Shown here: positions 42,001 through 54,179 of the stretch, piece by piece
Position numbering within the stretch: the stretch's first letter is position 1
Layout: each line of letters starts with the position of its first letter
Assembly (NCBI GenBank): GCA_030562195.1
Contig: JAUJPP010000005.1
Span: 6,258,826 to 6,322,825, forward strand
Length of the DNA stretch: 64,000 nucleotides
Origin: Nipponacmea schrenckii
Lineage: Eukaryota; Mollusca; Gastropoda; Lottiidae
Direction of reading: 5' to 3'
Position numbers and translations under genes: made by a program
Notes under the pieces: generated by a model
What the model was told of the DNA's origin: nothing
Databases searched by the model: none
Seen by the model: only the letters and a program-made list of their open reading frames with translations

Positions 42001-45000
42001 AGGTTGTCTTTTGAAATTCATTGCACATAAGATTCATCTCAAAAAAGAGAAAAAATCAATCCCAACTTACTGTCTAATTTTTGTATTTAAATAAGTTAGC
42101 ACTATGGGTTCAAATTCGTTACTAAATGCTTATCATATTACAATAATAGACTAGGTAACCAAGCAGAATTGTTCTCACATTTAAACCTATCCAATATATA
42201 AAACTTACTCTAGAAGAGGGAGGTTTTTTAGCAATGGCATTAGGTTTATTCCCCTTCCTAGCATGTTGTTCTTTACAGAAATCAATATGTCTTTCAGCAG
42301 CCTTAGCATTGAAACGTCTTTCACAGTAGGGGCATTGGATATAGTCTGAAATAATAAAATAACATGAAGTTTTACACCCAATATCTCCATACCTGACTTA
42401 ATACTGCAGTGGACAATGATGTAAAATTTAACAAGGACATTAGATGAAGTCACTTAACAATATACATAAAAATTTCCTGAACTGCTTGGCTAACGATCTT
42501 TATTAAGATAACGATTCCCTCACTAAAGATAATAAAGTCCTATAATTAGACTTACCAGGATTGATAGAGGCTGGAGGGGGTGGGGGGAGGGGTTTCCCTG
42601 ATTTCATGGCCTCCGTTACACCTCTAGCAGCCCGTACAGTATTCACAAAATCTTCATGTTGAGCTCTCCAGTTACTTTTAGGTGGTGCTACAGCCTAGAT
42701 TGAAACATAAATAACTAAAAACAGGCTAATTTTCTATTAACATAGAACTAACTATATTTTACAAGGAATAACTTCAGTTGACTCTTTACTTTGGTTTGGT
42801 CAAGACCTGATTGAAATTAAGGATAACACAACAGGTCTCAAATTGATTCTTCTACCAGGTGATCCTTGACAAACCTCTTGACATTGATTTTACAAGAATA
42901 ACAATAAGGTTCTCTAAAGATTCTGTCTACCAGGTGGTCCTTGGTCAAACCTCTTGAATTGAATTTTCCCAATTAACCAATGTTAAAGAACACTCTATTT
43001 TTTACCTTTTTCTGGGCCATTTTCATCTGTTTATATGAGATGTCAGTACCTTCAGCTCTCTGTTTGGTAGAATCAAACACTTTCCTCGGTTTATTTGCCA
43101 GCTTGGCACATGCTTTCTGATGAATTTGCTACAATAGAAATATTTTATTATTAATCTGGAACACACTGACTGAGAAAAAGGCCTGCAACCACCATTGATT
43201 TGATGTAACCAAGCACAAATACATCACGGTATTCTACATCAAATATAAAGATTTATGTCATGAAAGGCACAGGTCAGGGACAAAATCAAAATCTTACCAG
43301 AGGTCTGGGATTGAACAATCGTCCACATATTGAACATGGACTCCTCTCATCAGGCCCAGCTGCATATTCTGAAATAAAATGGAGATTTGATTTAAGGAAA
43401 ACTTTTCTACTACAATTGAAGAGATTTCACACATAAAATTGTTAGAAAACCTCTTTACAATGCTTTTAAGAGTACAGAATCTCTTTCAAATATAAGCTTA
43501 ATGAATAAGTATAGTATAAGAGAAGTAGTATGTGAGGTCAACTATGAGGTTTTGTTTACACACATGTACACACCATGTGAGGTTTTGTTTACATGTACAC
43601 AACCATCTAAGGTCTTGTTAACAAACTAAGATACTTTTAGTAAGAAAATATACAAGTAGTAATAGGTCATAGGTCATAGGACTATATTTAGTATAGATTG
43701 TTATTTGTCTTATGACTCAATATTTACTATGTATAGCAAACTGTGTCAATAACAGACTTTATAACTACCAGTAAATATCTCAAGTCTTATAAACTACTTG
43801 GTAGTTAAGTGTCTTTTATATCAGGGTTATGTTTGAGCAGGTTTTATAATTAGGATGCTATAGTCCATAGTCGGTGCTTACGAGAGTCACTTTGGTGCTG
43901 ACTATCTTATAGCTACCAGTGTCCATGAGAAATGGTGCTGACTATCTTATAGCTACCAGTGTCCATGAAGAAATGGTGCTGACTATCTTATAGCTACCAG
44001 TGTCCATGAGAAATGGTGCTGACTATCTTATAGCTACCAGTGTCCATGAGAAATGGGTCTGACTAAATTACTACCAGTGTTAGTGGTGATGATATCTTTT
44101 AAAAATGATGAGAAATTTGACATCGTATAGCTACTGTTAGAAATCCGCTTTACAAACTCTTTAAATAGGTTTGGGTGTAAACTAAGAATGATGTAAATTG
44201 AATGTATCAGTGTCCCTGATACAACTCTTTAAGTACCATCGGTACATTGAATGATGTAAATTGATATATCAGTTCCCTGATACAGTACTACAGAGAAACC
44301 TCTTATACCAATATCAGTCAATTAAGTGTATCAATAAATTATTGAAGAGATAAACCAGTAGTGTCTTACTCTATTCTCTTGTTAACAGCTCTGTATATAT
44401 GACAAGTTGATAACTGTATATTAATAGGATAACTGTGTATTTACAGTGTATTGTGTGTTGCTGGGTGTTAAAATAATAACATAAATAAACACATCTCACA
44501 CCCTTCCTCTACTGTTTAATTATTAACTGTAATAACTGATACCCGATACCACTTACTTTCATTATACTACAATCAATAGGGGAATGATGGTGGAAAGGAA
44601 AGGATGAGAGAATGAATGATGAATGAATGAAATGAATGAAAATGAATAGAGTTCTATGCCCAATTCATCTGTCTCTAACTCAAATAAATATGACATTGAA
44701 TGAATAATTGAATGAATGAATGAATGAATAAATGAATGAATGAATAAATGAATGAATGAATGAATGAATGAATGAATGAATGAATGAATGCATGGCAACA
44801 GTAAAGGTATGATTAATACCCTCTGACTGACCTAAAGAATGAAAAACAGCCTTATAAAAAACTTGTCAAAGAAAAGGTTGTGATGATTGACTAAATAAGC
44901 TAGTACTGAGTCACCTAGATTTGACTGTTGAATGAAATTAGAAGAGAGTGAGTCATTGTGGCATTCTTACACTTAAACATTATATTTTGTAAAAGCTTTG

Positions 45001-46553
45001 AAAGGATTTGACACTTGAATTTAATGAATAGATATTTTGACTTTGATACACAAGATTATGATATATTAAAAAGATTACTGTTTATTACTGGCAGCTTATC
45101 TAAATTGATTTATTTTCATGCAATATTTTCACAGAGTTGTTTTCAATATATCGTTGTAAATGATATACAAATCACTTATAACATGCAACTTCAATGCTGA
45201 ATAGAGTGAAGTTCTGTACGTGAATCCAATGCCCTCAACATGAAACATGTTATCATAGAAGTTGCCACTAGAATATTCACATAATATTATTTAATTGTAG
45301 ATGGACTAAACACAGTTTGAAATCTTTAATTGTGCTACTGGTATTTTGTCTTGCAGTAGAAATAATTTCAATCAATATTACCATCAGTTAAATATTCAGG
45401 TTGAAAAGAAATAAAATCAATGTCTATGAACATTATTAAGATTTCAACAAATCAATTTTTTGTTCAGATTGTTGTCAAAATAAATATTATTTATCTTTTT
45501 AATGGCTCCCTTAATAGGTCTATCATCTCTATTAAAACTTTACTTTCAATTTGGATAAGCAAAGTATTGGATCACAAAAAGGTCATTTGATAAGAAAAAT
45601 GCAATAATGCTTAATAACCCTTTTTACCGTACAATTGAAAAATCATTCACACACCATCCTAAACTTTGAATAAATAATAGAAGGATAAAATATGTGATCA
45701 TAAACTACTGAAGTGTTTCTGAAGAAGTTATGAGCCGAAACGTTAAACAACAGGACATAAGTCTACATTTTTAATTGTTTTCTCTTATTATGAAAATTAG
45801 AGATATCATCAAACAAGGATCCCTGCCACAGCAACCATATCATGCTCCATGGACAGAGCCTGTGGCAGTTTTCTCCTTGAAGTACCGGTACAGTGGTAGC
45901 TCACATAAAGAAAGTGATAAAATATTTAATTTAAACCTGGTCTGAGTGTTAGAAATCCCAGAGGACTTCCCTGAAGTTGCTGCCATTTACAGCAATAAAT
46001 TATTTAGACACGATAGGCTGGATTCATTGAGTTGAGCCAAACCAAGCAGACGTTAAAACTTCATCAATATTTAAATTAAACTATAGCCTCCTACTGAGAT
46101 TTCTGACTTTTCATTGTGTAGGCACTTTAGCAAGAAAGTTTGTAATAAGCCAACCAAGCGTTCACAGGTCAAGTAAAATTTAATAAGACTAACAAAATAA
46201 GCATAAATAAAGGAAATAGGCATCTTTAAACAAAATGCTGCCAAGTATGCTACATTTTCCATAATGATCTAGGAGCCCAGAAGGCCGTTTCTTTCATTAA
46301 ATGCATGTTGCATTCATGTTGTCAAAAAAAAGGGGAGGGGGGGTGGTGCAACTGCATTCTGCAAGTTCAAATTTTAAAATCTCTGCACCAAATTGTATGA
46401 TCGCTTATGAAACGATTTCTATTAATTGCAAGATTTTCACAGTTCATTTCTGTCGCCAAATACATCATTGATTTTATTTGCAACTAAGAAATAGATATAG
46501 CAGACGTGATATTTACAGAGAAAGAAATTTTGTTTACCTTCGTTGTCAGCCAT
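39031..46553 (-). CDS. ZC2HC1A: Zinc finger C2HC domain-containing protein 1 (ZC2HC1/FAM164 family)
   Basis: Ten exons on the minus strand: 46538-46553, 43298-43368, 43006-43128, 42556-42694, 42209-42345, 41741-41897, 41548-41579, 40663-40826, 40161-40184 (candidate microexon), 39031-39352. They join in frame to 394 residues, or 386 if the 24-nt exon is skipped. Two C2HC fingers are present: residues 17-36 (CSICGRLFNPRPLQIHQKAC) and 121-140 (CPYCERRFNAKAAERHIDFC). Family signatures between and after them are RKVFDSTKQRAEGTDI, SNWRAQHEDFVNTVRAARG and KPLPPPPPASINPDYIQCP. The C-terminus has CHDCGTKYP and FCCECGMRRI, as in vertebrate ZC2HC1A. The middle is Gly/Pro/Thr-rich. Molecular function is not established. 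It is head to head with MTMR9, with about 860 bp between start codons. The paralogue letter is uncertain; the C-terminal match favours A. Confidence 0.9.
39895..39958 (+). repeat. 14-bp tandem repeat in ZC2HC1 intron
   Basis: TTTATAAGCTAGTC is repeated four times, right after a copy of the dispersed element ending at about 39,895. Confidence 0.85.
43885..44065 (-). repeat. ~41-bp tandem repeat in ZC2HC1 intron 1
   Basis: GCTGACTATCTTATAGCTAC followed by CAGTGTCCATGAGAAATGGT is repeated four times, then a decayed fifth copy. Confidence 0.85.
44590..44792 (+). repeat. GAAT/TGAA tetranucleotide microsatellite
   Basis: Two runs of GAAT-type repeats (44,608-44,650 and 44,697-44,790) in ZC2HC1 intron 1. 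The His/Ser-Ile-rich short ORF on the other strand is an artefact of it. Confidence 0.9.
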
Positions 46554-47415
46554 ACTGGAATTTCAAGTCCTGCAGAAAGTTCCGGTAAGAAATAAATAAT
46601 TTTGAAATTACTTGCTAAAAATCATTTTTGCTTCTGTTACAATTATTTCTATAGCGTATTCAACTAAGAACAACAGAAAATACTTAAAAAGTTAAAAGTT
46701 ATCTAAAAAAATATTTTTGAAATTTATGAATTTTCCTCGGACCTGCTCATTATAACAGGAAGTGGGCAGAAAATTAATTCATTATTTATTTATTTATGTG
46801 ACTGAACCAAAAATTGAGGAAATCTTTCTGCGATCGCTGAAATTTTGAGGCAAAAGTGACCATACGTCTCTTGACGTCGATTTGGCACATTTTGGTAAGG
46901 GTGACACTTTGTTTATGTACGTTTGATTGCTCAGATTTGAAAAAATATGATATTCTATAAATAAGCAAATCACCCCCCCCCCCCCAACCTCTTTCTTTTA
47001 CAACTGGTTGTTAGACGGGCAAGTTTTATTTGATGCTTTTTGCGTGTTTAAGAATTTGTTTCTCGAGATCTCTTTGGGTGCATAAACAGGACATAAGTGG
47101 GTGTGATAGGTCTGAAAGAAAAAGTGGGGGGGGGGGGTGCGTTTGAGTTGTCAGCTTGAGTTGTCAGCTCATTAGCTCCTATTGTCACCAAGATTAATTA
47201 ATTAGCTGAACAGATGGCTGATTAAAAACTAATCCAATATTCTCTACACTTTAATTACTTCAGAGAATTGGCTTAAACTGAACAGACCCATTTCTTTTAG
47301 TCAAATGCGTTCTTATATTTTTACATTTTTAAAACATTTGATGCCATATTTGTCAGAAATCCTGTTTCCTAATTCTCTATTAATTGTAACCATTCCAGAC
47401 TAACATCAGACCACA
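46554..47415. other. Divergent promoter region of ZC2HC1 and MTMR9
   Basis: Contains an ETS-like ACAGGAAGT near 46,757, a C-run at 46,973-46,985 and a G-run at 47,127-47,138. No CRE or TATA box is obvious. Start sites cannot be placed. Confidence 0.4.
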
Positions 47416-50400
47416 ATGGAGTTTGCTGAGTTTATCAAGACACCAATGGTAAACAATGTGGTTTTAAGACAAAAATTTAAGAAACCCGTTGACGGAACGT
47501 TGTGTATCACGGGACATCATCTAATTCTTTCTTCTCGTAATCAACATACTGAGGAACTCTGGGTAAGACTAATTCAAACATTTTTATTGTTTACTGTTTC
47601 TCCCTCCATTTTGTATAGATTTGAATACACAATTTATTACTTTATTAAATGAATCGTTCCCTGAAATTTTTGGCCTAACATATTGAAGTAAAGGAGGGCT
47701 TTGACTTATGAAATATTAAAATTCTTTCCTCACAAACTCACAAAATGGCTATTGACAGATTGGAACTTGTCCTGTCCAACAGGAATGGAATCGACTGACA
47801 CATTTCTATGTTCATAACTCACGTTATTTGAGAATAATGTTCAATATTATATTTTCAGTTGTTACATAGTTGTGTTGATAGTATAGAGAAGAAATTAACT
47901 GGCTCAACCGGTACCTTGACATTAAAATGTAAAGATTTTACCATTTTATTCCTGGAGTTTCAGACTGTAGACGACTGTCTAGCTGTCGGTACCTCTATAG
48001 AACAACTCTCTAATTTAGGTAAGATCCAACAACTTTCATATCCCACTTATGTTCAAGCGATATCTAGTTTTTATCCAATCGAAACATGTGTATTATCAAA
48101 TATTATAAAGAAGCACAAGATATATAGATATACCATTTCTGATATTTATTAACTCAACGTTTCACATGCTAATACAGACAGCGTTATCAAATATTATATA
48201 GAAACACAAGATATATAGATATACAGACTAACAATCTATATAGAAAATAAATGAGTAACAATATTTCAAGTGAACCGAAATAACAATGAGTTATTACAAA
48301 CTGTATTTAATATTTTATAGCTGATCTGGGAATGAAATACCCCTTCTCGTATCGCCCTATGTTTGAAATATTAGAAGATGGCTGGCAAGCGTTTCCACCA
48401 GAGATTGAGTTTAACAGACAGAAGGAATGTGGAGAAGAGTGGAGACTAAGTTATGTAAATAAAGATTATAAGGTCAATACTGCTACCCTTTTACTTTTGT
48501 CTTTACCTCCCATCCCCAAAGTTTGCTCCTGTCAGTGATACAGGTCAGAGGGTAGAATACTGCTACCATACCCCCTGGTAATATAGGCTGTGCATGTTCT
48601 AGTCCATTAATAGAAAAATCAACAAATAGTAGGCTAATGCTTCTGTACTTGAAAAATTTGCCTTGTTGCACACTGTATGGCCTTGCTAGTCATCATTTGC
48701 TCTATTTCCTTTTTAATTGTTAAAATTTTGTATTGATTCTCATATTCCTCATTAATATTCATATTCCTCATTAATATTCATGTCCCTAACAGTGTTGACT
48801 CTATTTATAATTGTAGTTATGTCCATCGTATCCAAGTGTAGTTATCGTACCTAAACAGATAGAAGATGAAATTCTACAGCGTGTAGCTAAGTTTAGACAT
48901 CATGGTAGATTCCCTGTCTTAAGTTATTTTCATAAAGACAATAAGGTCAGTACCGGGTAGTTGTCTAGGTGACTACAGAAACAGTCACAAGGTTACGCCT
49001 GTCTTAGGTGACGTCTGTCCTGTATTACTTCAGAAATAGTGGTGGTCTTAATCGGAAAAATCATTTTGAGAAAACACAGTGAGTGTGTAGTTATACAGGG
49101 GATTTATAATGTTATGTTAAGAGTTATTGCCCTTGATTTCAGTCAGTATTAATGAGAAGTAGTCAACCTCTAACTGGACAGAATGGTAATAGATGTAAGG
49201 AAGATGAGAAGCTGGTTAACTCTGTTTTAAGTCAGGGGCGTCGTGGGTATATAATTGACACTCGTGCCCAGAGTGTAGCTAAGATGGCTCAAGCCAAGGG
49301 TAAGTATATAGTCAACCTGTAGTTTTATGGGACGGGCATTGTGGGAAGGACGTCTGCTAATTAAATAAGGTTGGGCTTACAAGATTAATAGTTAATCTTA
49401 TGAGGATCTTTTCAGTCATCTGGTTCTTAGCCAAACCTCTTGGTATAGATTTTACGAGTTTTTAACAGCTTGTTGTTCTAATCAACATTTTAAGCTAATC
49501 AAGAGAACTTTTTTGAAGGCGGAGGTTATGAACCAGAGGCTAATTATTCAAGATGGCGGAGAATACATCAGCCAATCGAAAGACACCAAGCTTTTCATGA
49601 TTCCTTAATCAAAATGATAGAAGGTAAGTCAATCCTTATTACTACTGTGTTTCACTTTAGAACTTTTTAATGTTTGTTTTGTAAACTTGATCACACATGC
49701 TATGATTTTGCCAACCAAGGTCTCATTTATCTATGGGTAAAGCAAGTGATTTATCGAAAAATTGTAACCAAGGTAACGCTATCATGACCTTCTGACCTTT
49801 GTAATATTTTCAGCGTGTAGTGATAGTAACTCAAGTATGGATAAATGGTTATCGAAGTTAGAGTCCAGTAATTGGATGACCCATATTAAAGATATTTTAA
49901 CTTGTGCTTGTGTGGTGGCTCAATGTATGGACAAAGAAGGTGGGAAAATTACATTTTTCATAGTATTTTGGCGTATAAAGTTAGGAAAATGGATATGGCT
50001 AGCTGGTAACAAGGATCCAGTTGTTTCTCTTTCTGCTAAAAAGAAGTTCCTTTTTATCGTGTAATGCTTAAAACCTCAGCCTTGACCTTCAAAGACCTTT
50101 ATATTATGTGTTTTATATTACAGGAGCGTCAGTTTTAGTTCATGGAGCAGACGGATATGATACAACTCTACTTGTTACTTCTTTAGCTCAGTTAATATTG
50201 GATCAGGACTGTCGTACAGTTTCTGGGTGGGTTTTTTTCAAATTTTTTTGAGTCTGAAGGTGGCTCAGTCAGTTCAAGGCTTTCTCCCTAACTTGTTTTT
50301 TTTGGAGTCTGTGTCTAGGCACAATAATATTTGAAGATCTAGGGTTCTATTGTACTGTTCGTAAAAAAGCGTTTTTTTTTTTTTTAAGAATGAGCATAAC

Positions 50401-52366
50401 AATATTTTCAGGTTTGAAGCGTTGATAGAGAGAGAATGGATAAGGGGAGGTCATCCATTCCGAGAAAGATGTAGTAAGTCTGCGTATGCTATCAGTAAAC
50501 AACGGAAAGAATCCCCGGTTTTCATTCTGTTTATAGATGCCGTTTGGCAGGTACGTGATTTTTGTTTTCCCTTATTCTTATATGTTTTACTTGTGAAAGG
50601 TTCGCACTAAATTTATTACTCTAATCATCTGATTGGTCAGACACTTTTTAATCTACCTTTATTAACCAATCAGATTACTGTATTTCTTAAGTCTTGTTTC
50701 CTTCTTCGTTAAGTTGTTGTAAAACTAGGTCCCGATTTCTCACGGTTTTAACTTCTATATTTTTCAGATTTTACAACAGTTCCCATGTTCTTTTGAATTT
50801 AACGAAGAGTTTTTGATATTCCTAATTCATCATGCTTATTCTTCACAATACGGTACGTAACAAATCATTTTAATTATACAAGTCGTGGACCTTCAGGTTA
50901 GTGAGCCAGTATCTAACTGACCGAGTCCCCCCCCCCCCCCTGAATCTATATAAACACTATATATTTCTGTAGCTATTGATTTTACAGGTACATTTCTGTG
51001 TAATAATGAAAAGGAAAGAATAGAAAATAAAGTGACAACTAAAACTGTTTCTCTATGGTGAGTCTATTACCTTGTAATAAAACTGTTTCTCTATGGTAAG
51101 TCTATTACCTTGTAATAAAACTGTTTCTCTATGGTAAGTCTATTACCTTGTAATAAAACTGTTTCTCTATGGTAAGTCTATTACCTTGTAATAAAACTGT
51201 TTCTCTATGGTAAGTCTATTACCTTGTAATAAAACTGTTTCTCTATGGTAAGTCTATTACCTTGTAATAAAACTGTTTCTCTATGGTAAGTCTATTACCT
51301 TGTAATAAAACTGTTTCTCTATGGTAAGTCTATTACTATTATGAAGTGTCTCAAATTGTTAATTTAAGAAAGTTTGATACAGAAACCATTTTATTAATTA
51401 TAAGTATAGATCAATAAGTATAAGTATAAGTATAGATAATTGTTTATTTCACGTTGTTTTCAGGTCGTATATCAACAGACCCCAAGTTTTAAATCAGTAT
51501 TTAAATCCTATGTACGAACCCAATCCTGTTGTCATCTGGCCGTCTGTTGCTCCACAAAGTCTGGTTAGTCTTACACATTATTTCTTATTTCTTAATACAT
51601 GGTGGCAGTATAAGATAAGCTGTGGTCCAAAATTAGCTGTCCTGATGAAGGTTGTGTATCTGAAAGATTTGTCAGCAGCATGAGTTGAGCTAGGGTGAAA
51701 TCATTTTCAAAACTAGCTGTCCTGATGAGGGTTGTGTATCTGAAACATATGTTAACTGAATGAGATGAGCTGTGATCAAATCATTTCCAAAATCAGCTGT
51801 CCTGATGAGGTTTGTGTGTCTAAAACACGTGTCAGCAGCATGAAATAAAATGAATGAGTTTCACATCCTACTTATCAGCAACTAATATAGCTAGACCATG
51901 CAGTGTGTGATGAGGGAAACTGATTACTATACTGTATGATATATTTTTAGACCCTGTGGAATGGATTATATCTGAGCTCCCATATTGACCAGTCTCCACA
52001 TGAAGACGCCTGGAGAGAAATCACTAAAACTAGAGAGTTTGATAAAGAATTGAAAGCTAAAGCTGGAAAACTCCGAAGGTAAGTAGGAACTTGTGGCATA
52101 CATGAAGATTTGAACCCCTACACACCATGTTATAACATCTATTGGACACCCCTCAATTTTTCAGTGAACTCTTCAAACTTTAAAAGCACTGGCCAAGGTC
52201 ACAAATAAAAAAAGATTCAAGTTAATACAAGGTGTAAAAGTTTCTAAATTTAGATAGATAGTTTGACATAAATGAATGTTCCCTTGTTTTCAGACAACTA
52301 GCAGCATTAGAAAGAGAGGCTCTAGGTGCTGGTATTATTCTTCCTGCAATTCCAGACGACCGTTAA
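47416..52366 (+). CDS. MTMR9: Myotubularin-related protein 9 (catalytically inactive)
   Basis: A pseudophosphatase that partners and stimulates active myotubularins such as MTMR6-8, which dephosphorylate PI3P and PI(3,5)P2 (established). Fourteen exons: 47416-47562, 47859-48018, 48321-48472, 48817-48945, 49143-49299, 49519-49623, 49814-49939, 50124-50226, 50412-50550, 50768-50852, 50988-51057, 51464-51563, 51951-52078, 52294-52366. They give 557 residues (human 549). The N-terminal PH-GRAM domain has MEFAEFIKTP and LCITGHHLILSSR. The phosphatase-like domain has GRFPVLSYFHK, QPLTGQNGNRCKEDEKL, SNWMTHIKDIL and NRPQ/IWPSVAPQSL. The CX5R active-site loop is replaced by HGADGYDTT (residues about 332-340), with no Cys and no Arg, as in vertebrate MTMR9. 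A coiled coil (KELKAKAGKLRRQLAALE) ends the protein. A minisatellite duplicates the exon 11 donor. The 3' UTR probably ends near AATAAA at 53,502. Confidence 0.97.
50256..50345 (+). mobile_element. tRNA-derived SINE-like fragment (MTMR9 intron 8)
   Basis: GGTGGCTCAGTCAGTTCAAG resembles an A-box region, and TCTAGGGTTCTATTG about 70 nt later a decayed B box. No clear tail. Confidence 0.3.
51041..51337 (+). repeat. 38-bp minisatellite spanning the MTMR9 exon 11 donor
   Basis: AAAACTGTTTCTCTATGGTA, followed by AGTCTATTACCTTGTAAT, is repeated eight times with exact 38-bp spacing. The first copy contains the last 17 nt of exon 11 and its donor (GTGAGT at 51,058). The later seven carry GTAAGT in the same context. 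Confidence 0.95.
51634..51845 (+). ncRNA. Three tandem hammerhead-like motifs (MTMR9 intron 12)
   Basis: CTGATGA cores at 51,642, 51,722 and 51,802, exactly 80 bp apart, each preceded by AGCTGTC. The second block is GAAAG, GAAAC and AAAAC respectively. GTC triplets follow in copies 1 and 3 (GTT in copy 2), and AGCAGCATGA follows in copies 1 and 3. Each copy has at least one core change, so these look like decayed ribozymes. Confidence 0.45.
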
Positions 52367-54179
52367 AACACTCCTTCAACAGAACTCCTGTTTACCCTCA
52401 TTGCCGGTCTTGTACAGCTGAACTACAGAAATACACATTCTGTGAATTAAATACACAATATTGATAAAGCTTTAAATATCGCACACTGTATTATGACTGG
52501 TAAATATTTATCATCAAAACTCCTTTTTACAACCATCATTGTACAGCTGAATGTCAGAAATAGCTGCTGATAATATCTTAAGAACCACTAACATTTGGAT
52601 AGTATAAGTCTACATCAGTGTCCCTGATACATATATCTCAACAATTTTTTAAAGTTTCTCAACTCAACTTAAGAGAGTCCACATTGTTAATATTGTTTAA
52701 GCTGTATTAAAGCATGAACCATTCAATATATAGTCTTAAGAATTTATTCAACAGTGTTACAGTGAAAATAGGCGCCGTGTGAAGTCCAGGGACCTGTTTC
52801 ACAAAATTTTAACAAAGATACAATCAAGATTTTAAGAAATACAGTAACCTGATTGGTTAATAAATACTCAGTTTCAGTGATTGACCAATCTGACCATTGG
52901 AAAACTAAAATCATCCTAAGTTAAGTTTCCGTGAAACAGGCTCCAGTCTGAGATAATCGGTAGAAAATAGTAGAAACGAATGACACGTCTGTCTGGATCT
53001 GTATTACTTTTATACACTTTTATGATATTCTACTGTCCGATAATCACTGACTTTATACCTGGTCTATTCACAGCTTTAGTAACTGACTAAACTGGTATTG
53101 TGCAATAGTGTTGTTTGTTATTGATATATATATATAATATTGACTTGTTGTGTAGATTGTTGTTCTGATCACCATGGTGATACGACATCTTAAGATGTAA
53201 ATATTATTGTTATCTATGTGTTATAACTATAGCCAAATTTTTGTAACTTTTTACTTAAATACACAGCTTGTTGCTAAGCTGGTTTCCAAGATGGCCGACT
53301 TTTCAAACTGTGATGATGTTGAAAGCAATTGAACGTGATGTCGCGTGTATTTCAAACAACTTAAATGTATTAGCCAATCATGTGTGAATTTATAGATATG
53401 TTTCTTGTAATTTGATTGGCTAGTGTTTGTCACATGCTTCATGCTACGTTAATAAGTAGCGAGTATTTTTATGCCAACTTTGTATGCATTCCATGTCTGT
53501 GTAATAAATACTCCCTCTCACTGTCTCTCGGAAACCTAGATTGTTTTCAATAAATTATTAAATTTACTTTTGCTTTTCTTGCTCGTGTTAAAAGGATAAT
53601 AGATGATGCTTTATCAAGGAGTTAAGTGTATGTTCAATATGCAATGCATGACATCTCATTCTGTATTTGGCGCTGTAGGCATAGACAAAGGCAAATGCAC
53701 CATGCTTCTGTTGCTGTAGACACAGGCACCATGCTTCTGATCAGTTCCGCCCCATCCTACAATCCCACCATAGGCATAGACTGCCTTTATTTGCCATAGA
53801 CATAGGCACCATGCTTCTGATCAGTTCCCCCCCCCCCCCCCCAGCCTACAAGTAACCAACACAATATGAATTCAAATCAAAACTTAATTTTAGAAAATTT
53901 ATATTTTATTTTGTTGCGTTCAAGATATCAACAATCAACAAAATAATACAAAACATTCCAAAAACTCTAATCAGCTTTAAGCTTATCTTATTTGAGCTCA
54001 ATTACATTGAAGCTTATTTTCAAATTTTAAGCCACAAATATTGTACACATAACACAAAGCAGAGAGTTCAATTAAAAAAAACCAAAGAAATAGGCATCAC
54101 AGTAATCAAGATATCAGTTGTTGATATTTACGCAGGTAATGTTTAGAATTCACTTAATTCAAATAAAAAAGCAATTATA
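52367..54179. other. 3' ends of MTMR9 and ZNF800 (convergent)
   Basis: MTMR9 3' UTR (AATAAA at about 53,502 and 53,550), a short TIR element at 52,789, a three-copy repeat with GGCACCATGCTTCTGATCAG at 53,670-53,830, a C-run at 53,827 and the ZNF800 3' UTR (TTTATT, i.e. AATAAA on minus, near 53,905). Confidence 0.5.
52789..52944. mobile_element. MITE-like element with terminal inverted repeats
   Basis: About 156 bp bounded by GGACCTGTTTCAC and the inverted GTGAAACAGGCTCC (one-base difference in length). The interior has inverted GATTGGTTAATAA / GATTGACCAATC words. No ORF. Related decayed pieces may lie at 39,640-39,700 and 50,600-50,740. Confidence 0.65.

Noticed and set aside
44562..44798. 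His/Ser/Phe-rich minus-strand ORF
   Set aside because: It is the GAAT microsatellite read in the reverse frame.
45715..45750. CTGAAGA..CCGAAACG as another hammerhead
   Set aside because: The core is CTGAAGA, not CTGATGA, and stem II and the cut triplet cannot be made.
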